Assembly: GCF_003627755.1 (NCBI RefSeq)
Contig: NZ_CP032694.1
Location: 3,833,501 to 3,897,500 of the forward strand
DNA from: Rhizobium jaguaris
Lineage (GTDB): Bacteria; Pseudomonadota; Alphaproteobacteria; Rhizobiales; Rhizobiaceae
Direction of reading: 5' to 3'
DNA: 64,000 nucleotides
In this document: positions 1 to 8,189 of the stretch, piece after piece
Position numbering within the stretch: the first letter of the stretch is position 1
Layout of the letters: every line of letters begins with the position of its first letter
Translations under genes and position numbers: made by a program
The notes under the pieces: generated by a model
The model's input: only the letters and a program-made list of their open reading frames with translations
The model's database searches: none
What the model was told of the DNA's origin: nothing

Positions 1-633
1 GCGACCACAGGCGGAAAAGTCCGGGCCGGCAAAGTCCTGATTGCCACCAATGCCTATGGCGGCCACCTCAATCCGACGCTGGCGCGCACCTATTTCCCGT
101 TGAAGGTCTTCCAGATCGCAACGGAGCCGCTGCCGGCTTCGATACGGCGATGTCTATTGCCCGGCGGCCAATGCGTTTCCGACACACGGCGCAATCTCTT
201 CACCTTCCGCTTCGATGCCGAAAACCGGCTGATCACGGGTGGCATGCATGTCATCGGCCCGGGCGCGGATGAGCGGGTGCCCAGCGCCATCCACCGTCGC
301 CTCGCCCGTCATCTGGATCTCACGGATATTCCGCTGCTTGCCTATCGCTGGTCCGGCATCGCTGCTGTCGAGCCGGATTTCCTGCCGCATCTGGTGGATC
401 TCGGCCCCGGCCTCATTGCCGGCTTTGCCTGCAACGGCCGCGGCATCGCCATGACGACGGCCATGGGCCGCGTGCTGGCCGATTGGGCTGCCGGCACGAA
501 GCCGAATGATCTGCCAATCCCCTTCGCGCCGCCGGCGCCGATCCCATTTCACAGCCTCCTCAAACATGCGCCGAACATGCTGCTTCCGTGGAGCATGCTG
601 CGCGATAGGCTGGATGAACGCGCCGTCACCTGA
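1..633 (+). CDS. FAD-dependent oxidoreductase, DAO family (C-terminal part, cut by window edge)
   Basis: The reading frame is open from the first base, so the gene starts outside the window; a TTG at 100 is internal and should not be taken as the start. The visible 210 residues include a segment reading KVLIATNAYGG, typical of the FAD-binding fold of glycine/D-amino-acid oxidase (DAO) family enzymes after the substrate domain, and a late glycine-rich stretch (GLIAGFACNGRGIAMTTAMG) matching the C-terminal FAD-contacting region of that family. Such proteins oxidise secondary or primary amines with FAD in the cytoplasm. The substrate cannot be told from this fragment. A strong hairpin follows the stop codon. 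Confidence 0.8.
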   Translation, partial: ATTGGKVRAGKVLIATNAYGGHLNPTLARTYFPLKVFQIATEPLPASIRRCLLPGGQCVSDTRRNLFTFRFDAENRLITGGMHVIGPGADERVPSAIHRRLARHLDLTDIPLLAYRWSGIAAVEPDFLPHLVDLGPGLIAGFACNGRGIAMTTAMGRVLADWAAGTKPNDLPIPFAPPAPIPFHSLLKHAPNMLLPWSMLRDRLDERAVT

Positions 634-647
634 TCCCCAAAAAGGTT

Positions 648-681
648 GCGCCTGCGGTATCGGCGCAGATACCGCAGGCGC
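648..681 (+). terminator. Perfect 14-bp hairpin after the FAD oxidoreductase
   Basis: The arms GCGCCTGCGGTATC and GATACCGCAGGCGC pair perfectly around a 6-base loop, starting 15 bases after the stop codon. The following bases are only weakly T-rich (GTCTTGCG), so this may be an RNA-stabilising or Rho-assisted 3' end rather than a classic intrinsic terminator. It lies between convergent genes. Confidence 0.5.
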
Positions 682-728
682 GTCTTGCGTCCCACTAAAC
701 CCCCACGAGACGCAATCCTATGACTTTG

Positions 729-1445
729 CTACTCCCGCTCGCCGGTGAAATTCAGCAGGAGCTGGAAGATGTTGACGAAGTTCAGGTAGAGCGACAGTGC
801 ACCGAAGACGGCCAGCTTCTGCGACGACTCCTGATCGTAATTCTCGGCATACTGTTCCTTGATGTTCTGCGTATCCCAGGCCGTCAGGCCGACGAAGACG
901 ACGATGCCGATGACCGAGATCGCAAACTGCAGTGCGCTCGAACCCAGGAAGATATTCACGACGCTGGCAATGATCACACCGAACAGGCCCATCATCAGGA
1001 ATGAGCCGATGTTGGAGAGGTCACGCTTGGTCGTATAGCCGTAAAGACTGGTCGCGCCGAACATCGTTGCAGCAATGAAGAAGGTCCGCGCGATGCTGGT
1101 GCCGGTGAACACCAGGAAGATCGAAGCGAGCGACAGGCCCATAACGCCACAGAAGGCCCAGAACATCGTCTGCGCCGCGCTCGCCGACATCGACTGGATG
1201 CGGAACGAAAAGAACAGTACGAAGGCGAGCGGCGCCAGCATGACGACCCACTTCAGCGGTGTCTGAAAGATCGGCACATAGAGCGCCGGCGTTGTGCCGA
1301 CGATCAGCGCAACGATACCGGTCACCACAAGGCCGATACCCATGTAGTTGTAGACGCGCAGCATATGCTTGCGCAGACCTTCGTCGAAGAGCGCCTGCGA
1401 GCCGGCGGCGGCTCCATAGCCGTATCGCGGATTGGTCGGGTTCAT
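729..1445 (-). CDS. Bax inhibitor-1 / YccA family membrane protein
   Basis: This 238-residue protein is almost entirely hydrophobic, with about seven membrane segments, and fits the length and pattern of the bacterial BI-1/YccA (TMBIM) family, whose members act as pH-sensitive calcium-leak channels or modulators of FtsH proteolysis in the inner membrane. The ATG has a strong Shine-Dalgarno (AAAGGAG) 7 bases upstream. It starts only 22 bases after the anti-sigma gene stop on the same strand, so it is probably the third gene of an ECF sigma operon. A role in the envelope stress response is inferred from that position; the ligand or ion is not visible in the sequence. Confidence 0.9.
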   Translation of the reverse strand: MNPTNPRYGYGAAAGSQALFDEGLRKHMLRVYNYMGIGLVVTGIVALIVGTTPALYVPIFQTPLKWVVMLAPLAFVLFFSFRIQSMSASAAQTMFWAFCGVMGLSLASIFLVFTGTSIARTFFIAATMFGATSLYGYTTKRDLSNIGSFLMMGLFGVIIASVVNIFLGSSALQFAISVIGIVVFVGLTAWDTQNIKEQYAENYDQESSQKLAVFGALSLYLNFVNIFQLLLNFTGERE

Positions 1446-1467
1446 AGTCGTTCTCCTTTAATTTAAA

Positions 1468-2238
1468 CTAATACAAGGTACGGGCGAGCTTTTCGGCCTC
1501 GCCGTCGAGTTCGGCAGCCTTGCCGTCGCCAATCAGCGCGTAGGCGACCTCGCCGATCTGCCAATAGGCCGCCTGAACGTCGTCGCGCTTGACATGACCA
1601 ACCTTTTGGACGGCGAAATTGCCCGGACGGACGGCAAACAGCGACAAGTGCCCGCCTTCGCCGGCATTGACCGTCAATTCGACGCTCGGGCCGAATTCGG
1701 ACGGATAAATCTGTGCATCGGTGACGTGCCAACCTTCCGGCAGTGTCGGCAGAACGATCGCCGTCGATGCGCGGATGTCTTCCGGATTGTAGGCCGCATG
1801 CGTCGGCTGCGACGTCATCGCTTCGCGAACCGCCGTCGCCCGGTAGGCCTGCACGGCATCATCAACGAAGGCAGGCGCCGGAACGGATGCGTTGACTTCG
1901 CTCGCGGTAAAGGCGCCGAAGGATGTGTGAGCGATCCAGCCGGCCGCCATCAGCATGGCGACGGCGGCAACCCGCTGGAACGAGCTTAGAACCCGGCCGT
2001 AGGCCAGCCCGCGTTCCAGCCGCCGTGCAGCCTCGCGGGTTTCCGCTTTCGCCGCCAGTCCTTCGCCGGCCAGCGCCATACGCAGTTCGCCGCGCATGCT
2101 CATATCGGCCATGACCTTGGCAGCAATCTCTGGACGCTCCGAAAGATAGGATTCCACCTCGACCCGACGCGCGACAGTCAGTTCGCCATCAACATAGGCA
2201 TCGAGATCGGTATCGATGATCGGATCACTTGTCTTCAT
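1468..2238 (-). CDS. Membrane anti-sigma factor of the adjacent ECF sigma factor
   Basis: The 256-residue protein has a short cytoplasmic N-terminal helix-rich domain (DLDAYVDGEL near residues 11-20, the usual opening of RsiW/RskA-like anti-sigma domains), one membrane segment around residues 107-127 and a C-terminal periplasmic domain. The zinc-binding HxxxCxxC signature of ZAS anti-sigma factors is absent: no cysteine lies in the N-terminal domain. The ATG at 2238 is preferred over a GTG two codons earlier because AAGGAGGT lies at proper spacing only for the ATG. The start overlaps the end of the sigma gene by 14 bases, the usual sign of translational coupling. It should hold the sigma factor at the membrane until a stress signal arrives. 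Confidence 0.85.
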   Translation of the reverse strand: MKTSDPIIDTDLDAYVDGELTVARRVEVESYLSERPEIAAKVMADMSMRGELRMALAGEGLAAKAETREAARRLERGLAYGRVLSSFQRVAAVAMLMAAGWIAHTSFGAFTASEVNASVPAPAFVDDAVQAYRATAVREAMTSQPTHAAYNPEDIRASTAIVLPTLPEGWHVTDAQIYPSEFGPSVELTVNAGEGGHLSLFAVRPGNFAVQKVGHVKRDDVQAAYWQIGEVAYALIGDGKAAELDGEAEKLARTLY

Positions 2239-2764
2239 TGCCACCTCCTTCGATGAGCCGAAGATGCGAAACCGCTCGCGATGCCCCCTCGAAACTCCTT
2301 AGGCCGGCACGGGCGCGGGCGATGCGCGACATCAGCGTCCCCACGGGAATGCCGAGTGCCGACGCCGCCTCCTGATAGGAAAGATCCTCGATGGCCACGA
2401 GATGCAGCGCCTCGCGCTGCTCTTCCGGCAGACTGAAGAAGGCTTCGCGCACCTGTTTCAGGCGCACAGCATGGTCCTGCGAAGCCGGAAGTGCCGGTTC
2501 GAATTCAGCGGCAGCTTCTTCGTGACGACGATTGAGTGAGCGCGTTTGGCGCAACCGATCGATATGGACATTGTGCAGGATCGAGAGCAGCCAGGTGCGC
2601 AGGTTCGCACCGCGCCGGAACGAAGACTTCCGTTCATAGGCTTTGACCAGCGCATCATGCACCAGATCTTCCGCCTCATCCGCATTGCGGACGAGCGAAC
2701 GGGCATAACGTCTCAGCGAACCGAGCTGCCCCAAAACATCGAATGTGCGTCCTTTGCGTTCCAT
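2225..2764 (-). CDS. ECF-type RNA polymerase sigma factor
   Basis: The 179-residue protein has only sigma region 2 (residues about 10-80, with DEAEDLVHDALVKAYE and the -10-recognising TWLLSILHN stretch) and region 4 (about 105-165, SLPEEQREALHLVAIEDLSY and a helix-turn-helix GIPVGTLMSRIARARAGL), the layout of extracytoplasmic-function sigma factors. It directs RNA polymerase to a small stress regulon. It is followed and overlapped by its anti-sigma gene and then by a BI-1 family gene. A promoter of the ECF type just upstream suggests autoregulation. The ATG start has a modest SD (GGGG). Confidence 0.92.
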   Translation of the reverse strand: MERKGRTFDVLGQLGSLRRYARSLVRNADEAEDLVHDALVKAYERKSSFRRGANLRTWLLSILHNVHIDRLRQTRSLNRRHEEAAAEFEPALPASQDHAVRLKQVREAFFSLPEEQREALHLVAIEDLSYQEAASALGIPVGTLMSRIARARAGLRSFEGASRAVSHLRLIEGGGNEDK

Positions 2765-2771
2765 ACCCCAA

Positions 2772-2799
2772 TATACGGAAGCCGAGGCGACCTTATTCC
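2772..2799 (-). promoter_or_regulatory. Candidate ECF-dependent promoter of the sigma operon
   Basis: Reading the minus strand upstream of the sigma gene, GGAATA (2799-2794) is followed after exactly 16 bases by CGTATA (2777-2772). This matches the GGAAT(C/A)-N16/17-CGT(A/T) pattern usual for promoters of ECF sigma factors with GGAAC-like -35 elements. The -10 is only 8 bases from the start codon, so the leader would be very short or leaderless. Confidence 0.45.
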
Positions 2800-2828
2800 A
2801 AGGATCGGCAAATATTTTTGCCGATAGC

Positions 2829-3752
2829 TTACATCAGCACGAAATCCTTCGGTTGCGGCAGCGGCGGCAGATCGGTTTCGCCAAGCGCTTCCCGCAGGTT
2901 GATCTCGATTGTATCGGCAAGAGCACCGATTGCGAGCGCATTCGGACGATTGCTGAACGGATCCTCCAATTCGTCCCCCAGCGCATCGAGGCCGAAGAAG
3001 GTATAGGCCACGAGGGCGGCGACGAAAGGCGAGCCCCAGCCGAGCGTATCCACGAAACCGAAGGGCAGCAGGAAGCAGAAGAGATAGGCCGTGCGATGCA
3101 AAAGCAGCGTATAGCCGAAGGGCAGCGGCGTATTGCGGAGGCGTTCGCAGGCTGCCTGCGCTGCCCCCAAATGGCCGACGTTAGTATCGAGCATCTGGTA
3201 TTGAATATCCGTAATTCCGCCTCCGGCCCTCAAACGCGCAAGGTCGGCGGACATAAGTCGCAGAAGCAGATCCGGTCGATTTTGAGCCGTGCGGTAGAAT
3301 TCGACTTCGCCCGGCGTCAGATGATGCAAAACCTTGCTGTCGTCACCGCCCGGCCGCAGATGGCAAACCAGCGCCTGCACGAAGGCCATGCTCAGCCGCA
3401 GCAGATTCCGTCGCGCCGCATAACCGGCCTCCCCGGCCGCCTCCAATAGCAGCGTCTGACGAGTGAGGCCACGGACCGTATAGACAAGCTGGCCCCAGTT
3501 GCGCCGTCCCTCCCACCAGCGGTCGTAGCAGGCGTTATTGCGAAAGCCGAGAAAGATGGAAAGTGCGATGCCGAGCAGCGCGAAGGGCGAGCCGCTGAAC
3601 GAGAGGATGACGTTCGGTCGCTCCTCATGCCCCCAGACGATCAGCGTCGACAGCAGGAAGATCACCACGATTTGCGGCAGTATCCGGCGGACAATCGAAC
3701 CGCGAACGATGAAGAAAAGCTGGAAGAGACCTGGCCGGTCGCGGACGATCAT
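2829..3752 (-). CDS. Bestrophin-like chloride/anion channel family protein
   Basis: The protein begins MIVRDRPGLFQLFFIVRGS and continues for 307 residues with four to six hydrophobic segments, an internal NNACYDRWWEGRR stretch and a late GLDALGDELEDPF segment. These are hallmarks of the bacterial bestrophin (UPF0187) family; the DELEDPF-type acidic cluster corresponds to the calcium-clasp region of animal bestrophins. Members form pentameric anion channels, some bacterial ones being cation-selective, in the inner membrane. A GTG 45 bases upstream could extend the N-terminus, but the ATG at 3752 gives the family's normal start. It sits between msrA and the ECF operon, all on one strand. Confidence 0.88.
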   Translation of the reverse strand: MIVRDRPGLFQLFFIVRGSIVRRILPQIVVIFLLSTLIVWGHEERPNVILSFSGSPFALLGIALSIFLGFRNNACYDRWWEGRRNWGQLVYTVRGLTRQTLLLEAAGEAGYAARRNLLRLSMAFVQALVCHLRPGGDDSKVLHHLTPGEVEFYRTAQNRPDLLLRLMSADLARLRAGGGITDIQYQMLDTNVGHLGAAQAACERLRNTPLPFGYTLLLHRTAYLFCFLLPFGFVDTLGWGSPFVAALVAYTFFGLDALGDELEDPFSNRPNALAIGALADTIEINLREALGETDLPPLPQPKDFVLM

Positions 3753-3881
3753 GACGAAGAGCACTCTGATTGATGCCTGGGGAATGGACCAATACACCAG
3801 GCATCGGAAGAGTAACGAGCATTTCCTGCAAGGCTGCCGTGATCGGCCAGCATCGCCAGCAGACCCGCAGGATGAACTGCG

Positions 3882-4634
3882 CTACTTCGCCGAGGCGCTT
3901 GCTTCGACCAGAACCGGATCGGCGCGATAGTCCTTCGGGAAAATGCGCTGCAGATTTTTGATCTTCGGCAGATCGTTGATGACGATGTAGGGGTAATCGG
4001 GATGTGTCGTCAGGAAGTCCTGATGATAGTCCTCGGCGGCATAGAATTGCCGTGCCGGCTCGATCTTGGTGACAACAGCCCCATCGAAAACCTTGGCGTG
4101 ATTGAGCTGGTCGATATAGGCCTTTGCGACGCTAGCTTGTTCCGCATTGGTCGGGAAGATTGCCGAACGATATTGCGTGCCGCTATCAGGCCCCTGATAG
4201 TTGAGCTCCGTCGGATCGTGAGCGACGGAGAAGTAGATCTGCAGGAGATGCCCATAACTGATCTTGTGCGGATCGAAGACGATGCGCACGGATTCGGCAT
4301 GCCCCGTATCGCCGGTGCCCACCATCTCGTAGTGAGCCCCATCCTTGTTGCCACCGGCATAGCCTGACGTCGCGCTGATGACGCCGTTGACATGCTGGAA
4401 CACGCCTTGCACGCCCCAGAAGCAGCCGCCTGCGAGAACGGTGGTCTCCGCGCTGCCGGAACCCGGCTTTTCATCCACGGTCGGCGCCGGGATGACGCGC
4501 GCATCTTCGGCCGAGGCTCGGCTGATGAATTGCAACGCGACACCGGCAAGCAGCACCGCGCCGACCGCAAAGGCGGTAGGACGGGCAACACGCGACAATG
4601 TCCTGCGGATTATATCTTTCGACGCACCGTTCAT
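3882..4634 (-). CDS. msrA: Peptide-methionine (S)-S-oxide reductase, membrane-anchored or exported
   Basis: The catalytic motif GGCFWG is present with the nucleophilic cysteine near residue 71, and the family motifs GYAGG and GTGDTGHAE follow at the normal spacing. The enzyme reduces methionine S-sulfoxide in oxidised proteins. The N-terminus has a positively charged start followed by a hydrophobic stretch (residues about 20-38) absent from cytoplasmic MsrA, so it probably works in the periplasm. Of two in-frame ATGs six bases apart, the second (4634) has the better spacing to AGGAGG. The C-terminal residues after the core lack the usual resolving CYC motif, so recycling may differ. Its position upstream of the ECF cluster suggests an envelope oxidative-stress role. 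Confidence 0.93.
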   Translation of the reverse strand: MNGASKDIIRRTLSRVARPTAFAVGAVLLAGVALQFISRASAEDARVIPAPTVDEKPGSGSAETTVLAGGCFWGVQGVFQHVNGVISATSGYAGGNKDGAHYEMVGTGDTGHAESVRIVFDPHKISYGHLLQIYFSVAHDPTELNYQGPDSGTQYRSAIFPTNAEQASVAKAYIDQLNHAKVFDGAVVTKIEPARQFYAAEDYHQDFLTTHPDYPYIVINDLPKIKNLQRIFPKDYRADPVLVEASASAK

Positions 4635-4832
4635 GACCATCTCCTCCTGCAGTGATTATAAAATCTCTCGTCACCAGGGGATACGGGAGGACAGCGCTTT
4701 TTGTTACACACAGCCGTGTGAAACACCGAAACGTGATGATGCGCCGCAGCGGAATCGCCTGCGAACCCATTAGAACTTGGGAACGATCGCTGCGCTGGCA
4801 GGTTAGCAGCGGCAGCAGGCAGGGAGAGTGGA

Positions 4833-5104
4833 ATGGAGCTATCGGGAAAAGTCGCGCTGGTCACCGGCGCAACGTCGGGTATCGGCCTTTCGTTTGGCCT
4901 CGCAGGGCGCGGCCATCGGCGTTCTCGGCTGCGGGGCGAATGAGATCAATGGTCTGGCCGAAAGGCAATATACCCTTGAACGACGGTCAGCCCTGCAGCG
5001 CAGACGACATCGCCGAAACCGTGTTGTTCCTCGCCTCCGAGCGCTCCCGTCACATCACCGGCACACCGATCTTTATCGACGGCGGTCAGGGTCTGTTGAT
5101 CTAA
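4833..5104 (+). pseudogene. Short-chain dehydrogenase (SDR) remnant with internal deletion and frameshifts
   Basis: A good start with GGGAGAG upstream opens an SDR: MELSGKVALVTGATSGIG holds the TGxxxGIG dinucleotide-binding motif. Frame 1 of the same DNA then carries QGAAIGVLGCGANEI, and a third frame carries the C-terminal SDR end DDIAETVLFLASERSRHITG and IDGGQG. The catalytic Ser-Tyr-Lys part, roughly 450 bases, is missing. The 272-base remnant cannot encode a working enzyme. A real deletion is much more likely than a sequencing error because a whole central domain is gone. Confidence 0.85.
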
Positions 5105-5179
5105 GAGACCGTTTGAAAACGCTGTGGCAGCTTGAGGCGACACCTTGTAGGTTCGAACGACACCTTGGAGATTGGAAAC

Positions 5180-5647
5180 ATGGCGCTCAAGCGGATGGAC
5201 AACGTAGGAATCGTCGTCGAAGATCTCGGAGGGACGATTGATTTCTTTCGCGAACTCGGCCTCGAGCTCGAAGGGCGGGCCACGATCGAAGGAGAATGGG
5301 CCGGACGCGTCACTGGACTGGGCGATCAGCGTGTCGAGATTGCCATGATGCGCACACCGGACGGCCACAGCCGGCTCGAGCTCTCCCGCTTCCTCACGCC
5401 GCCTGTCGTCGCAGATCACCGGAACGCCCCGGTCAACGCCCTAGGCTACCTCCGCGTCATGTTCGCAGTGGACGACATCGACGGGACGCTTGAAAGGCTC
5501 CGCACGCGCGGCGCGCAGCTCGTAGGCGAAGTAGTCCAGTATAAAGACGCGTATCGGCTCTGCTACATCCGTGGGCCCGAAGGGCTTCTCATCGGACTCG
5601 CCGAGGAACTCACTGAGCGCAATACGAAGACAAATAGCGAAGAGTGA
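5180..5647 (+). CDS. VOC (glyoxalase/bleomycin-resistance fold) family protein
   Basis: The 155-residue protein has the paired beta-alpha-beta-beta-beta modules of the vicinal-oxygen-chelate superfamily: the first starts MDNVGIVVEDLGGTIDFFRELG, the second LGYLRVMFAVDDIDGTLERL and ends with GPEGLLIGLAEE. Family members are metal-dependent isomerases, dioxygenases or drug-binding proteins; the substrate here is not apparent. The ATG at 5180, preceded by TTGGAG, is chosen over an upstream ATG at 5132 because homology-like sequence starts there. It stands alone after the SDR remnant. Confidence 0.82.
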   Translation: MALKRMDNVGIVVEDLGGTIDFFRELGLELEGRATIEGEWAGRVTGLGDQRVEIAMMRTPDGHSRLELSRFLTPPVVADHRNAPVNALGYLRVMFAVDDIDGTLERLRTRGAQLVGEVVQYKDAYRLCYIRGPEGLLIGLAEELTERNTKTNSEE

Positions 5648-5741
5648 CCAATGTCAGCGAGCGCGTGAGGGCGGTCATCTGCTCCGACGGATCAGCCACT
5701 GACGTTCTCAAACGGACTCTGAGGTCTCACGATGGAACCGC

Positions 5742-5954
5742 TCAATAATGCGGCGGCTTGGTGATGGGCGGCGGTACGTCCAGGCTCTGTTCTTCCAGCG
5801 TCAGGAAGCGCTCGGTCAGCCGGTCGAGCTTCTGCCGCGTCTGCTCGATCACTTTCCACTGCTCCGCCACTTGATCGGACAGTTCCTCGATCGTCTTGGC
5901 CTGATAGGCCACCAGCTCTTCGAGTGCGGTAATGCGGCTTTGTTCGTCTGACAT
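5742..5954 (-). CDS. slyX: SlyX family protein
   Basis: This is a 70-residue, mostly coiled-coil protein (heptad-like pattern from ITALEELVAYQAKTIEEL through LTERFLTLEEQ) ending PPPITKPPHY, the conserved C-terminal tail of SlyX. The function of SlyX is not known. The start at 5954 is supported by AAGGGG upstream and by family length; longer in-frame starts upstream would add an arginine-rich stretch unlike the family. Confidence 0.88.
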   Translation of the reverse strand: MSDEQSRITALEELVAYQAKTIEELSDQVAEQWKVIEQTRQKLDRLTERFLTLEEQSLDVPPPITKPPHY

Positions 5955-6192
5955 TTCTGTACCCCTTCGGCGGCGATCTATAGCACCTGCAACCCCTGCG
6001 TATAGTGTCTTAATGAGGCATATGACGGGCATCGGCGCCATTTGACGATGATGTGACAAAACTGGAAAACAGATGAAAAGACCCGTTACCTAACTGACAT
6101 CAGGGCCTTCTAAACAGGGCGGCGAGAAGCGCCGGTCTTGAAGGAAACTCCCTCCGCAAGCGCTCTCCTTTTAAGATTTTCGGAGAAGCGCC

Positions 6193-7029
6193 TTGAAGAT
6201 CATCCAGATCACCGACACGCATTTCAGCCCGAGCAAGCCGCATTTCAACGGAAATTGGGAGCCCCTGGCGCAGTGGATCGAAGCGAGCGGTGCCGATCTC
6301 ATCGTCCATACCGGCGATCTCAGCGTCGACGGCGCCGACAAGGATGAGGATATCGCCTTTTCCATGGACCTCATGCGGCAGATCTCAGTGCCGATGCTGA
6401 TCGTGCCCGGCAATCATGATGTCGGCCATCTGCCCGGTTCTCTTCAACCCGTAAATGCTGAGCGGCTGCAGCGTTGGCGTCGGCTCGTCGGCCCGGATTA
6501 TTGGGCTGAAGATCTCGAAAACTGGCGGCTGATCGGCCTCGACAGCCTGCTGATGGGCTTCGAGGACGCCGAAGAACAGAAGCAGTTCGACTGGCTGCAG
6601 GAAATGCTCGAAAGCCGTGGCGGCCGGCGCGTGGCGCTCTTCGCCCACAAGCCGCTATTCGTCGATGAGCCCGATGAAGGCGACACCGGCTATTGGAGCG
6701 TGCGCCCGGCGCAGCGCCGCCGTCTCTACGATCTGATTGCAGCCCATGACGTCGCCCTTTTCGGCAGCGGCCACCTGCACTGGGCCTGGAAAGGGCAGTT
6801 CGACAACACGGCCTTGGTCTGGGCGCCGGCCGCCTCCTTCATTCTCGATAAAATGGAGCGTCTGATGCCGGGCGAACGTCTGATCGGCGCTGCCGTGCAC
6901 GAGCTTGGCGACGACGTGACGACCGAAATCGTCGCCGTTCCCGGCATGACGACCTATTACTTCGACGATGTCGTCGAGGAGGTTTATCCGCACGAAGCCC
7001 ATAAAGTTCAGCGGGAGCCGACGGCATGA
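6193..7029 (+). CDS. Calcineurin-like phosphodiesterase (cAMP/glycerophosphodiester type)
   Basis: All metal-binding motifs of the class III phosphodiesterase family appear in order: DTHF near residue 8, HTGDLSVDG, PGNHD, AHKPLF and GSGHLH. Length (278) matches CpdA/GpdQ-type enzymes, which hydrolyse cyclic nucleotides or glycerophosphodiesters with two metal ions. It starts with TTG behind GGAGA. The last four bases overlap the ATG of the ABC ATPase gene (ATGA), so it is translationally coupled to a Ugp-like importer. That favours a phosphodiester or related nutrient released from the imported solute (inference). No signal peptide is present, so it acts in the cytoplasm. Confidence 0.88.
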   Translation: MKIIQITDTHFSPSKPHFNGNWEPLAQWIEASGADLIVHTGDLSVDGADKDEDIAFSMDLMRQISVPMLIVPGNHDVGHLPGSLQPVNAERLQRWRRLVGPDYWAEDLENWRLIGLDSLLMGFEDAEEQKQFDWLQEMLESRGGRRVALFAHKPLFVDEPDEGDTGYWSVRPAQRRRLYDLIAAHDVALFGSGHLHWAWKGQFDNTALVWAPAASFILDKMERLMPGERLIGAAVHELGDDVTTEIVAVPGMTTYYFDDVVEEVYPHEAHKVQREPTA

Positions 7030-8189
7030 GCACGCTCTCGCTTCGCGACATCACCAAGTCTTTCGGCGCCAACGACATCCTGAAGGGCGTCAGCCTCGAG
7101 GTCGAGCCCGGCGAGTTCATCGCCCTCGTCGGCCCGTCCGGCTGCGGCAAGAGCACGCTGCTGCGCATTCTTGCCGGGCTCGATCATGCCGACGGCGGCG
7201 AAATCCTGGTCGCCGGCAGCGACATCTCGGGCGTGGCGGCGGCCGACCGAAACATCGCCATGGTCTTCCAGTCCTATGCGCTCTATCCGCATCTGACGGC
7301 ATCGGAAAATATCGCCGTGCCGCTCGCCATGCGTCGCCTGACGCGCGTGCAGCGCCTGCCCTTCATCGGCGCGCTGATCCCCGGTCAAAAGAAGATCCGC
7401 GCCGGCATCCTCCGCGATGTCCGCGAGATGGCGACATCGCTGAAGATCGACCATCTGCTCGACCGCAAGCCAGGCCAGATGTCCGGCGGCCAGCGGCAAC
7501 GCGTAGCACTCGCCCGAGCCATGGTGCGCCAGCCGAGCGTCTTCTTGATGGACGAACCGCTCTCCAATCTTGACGCCAACCTGCGCGTCCATGCCCGCGG
7601 GGAAATCGTCGAGCTGCATCGCCGCGCCGGCGTGCCGACGGTTTATGTGACGCATGATCAGGCCGAGGCGCTTTCCATGGCCGACCGCGTCGCCGTGATG
7701 ATCGGCGGCCAACTGCTGCAACTGGCCGCGCCGCAGACGATCTATGACGACCCGGCCCATATCGAAGTCGCCCGCTTTGTCGGCCAGCCGCGCATCAACC
7801 TCCTGCCGGCATTGGTCGAGAACGGCACCGTCGCCTTCGGTGGCATAAGGCTCGCGCTGGAAGGCGGTAGCTTTACTGGCAACAATGTCACGCTGGGCAT
7901 TCGGCCGGAGTTCGTTCGCCTCACCCAGGGCCGACAGGATGCGCTCGCAGCCCATATCGAACGCCTAGAGTTCCTCGGCTCCGAAGTCATCGTCTATGCC
8001 AAGCTCGACGCCATCGGCGAAACCATGGTCGTCAAGCTCGCGCCAGCCGAAGTTGCCGGCCTTTCGGCCGACATGCCCATTGCGCTGACCCTGACAGCCG
8101 AACAGGCGATGGTCTTTGCCGAAGACGGCCGCCGCTTGAGCGCCGCGCCCGTTGCAGTTGATGCGACCAGGGAGAAGGCCCATGGCTAG
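7026..8189 (+). CDS. ABC transporter ATP-binding protein, UgpC/MalK type
   Basis: The 387-residue ATPase has Walker A GPSGCGKSTLLR, Q-loop MVFQSYALYPH, signature MSGGQRQRVALARA, Walker B FLMDEPLSNLD and the H-loop THDQAEAL, followed from about residue 240 by a TOBE/regulatory domain as in MalK and UgpC. An unusual insertion (RVQRLPFIGALIPGQKKIR) lies between Q-loop and signature. It energises the two permeases encoded directly downstream, with which its end overlaps by 8 bases. Confidence 0.93.
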   Translation: MSTLSLRDITKSFGANDILKGVSLEVEPGEFIALVGPSGCGKSTLLRILAGLDHADGGEILVAGSDISGVAAADRNIAMVFQSYALYPHLTASENIAVPLAMRRLTRVQRLPFIGALIPGQKKIRAGILRDVREMATSLKIDHLLDRKPGQMSGGQRQRVALARAMVRQPSVFLMDEPLSNLDANLRVHARGEIVELHRRAGVPTVYVTHDQAEALSMADRVAVMIGGQLLQLAAPQTIYDDPAHIEVARFVGQPRINLLPALVENGTVAFGGIRLALEGGSFTGNNVTLGIRPEFVRLTQGRQDALAAHIERLEFLGSEVIVYAKLDAIGETMVVKLAPAEVAGLSADMPIALTLTAEQAMVFAEDGRRLSAAPVAVDATREKAHG

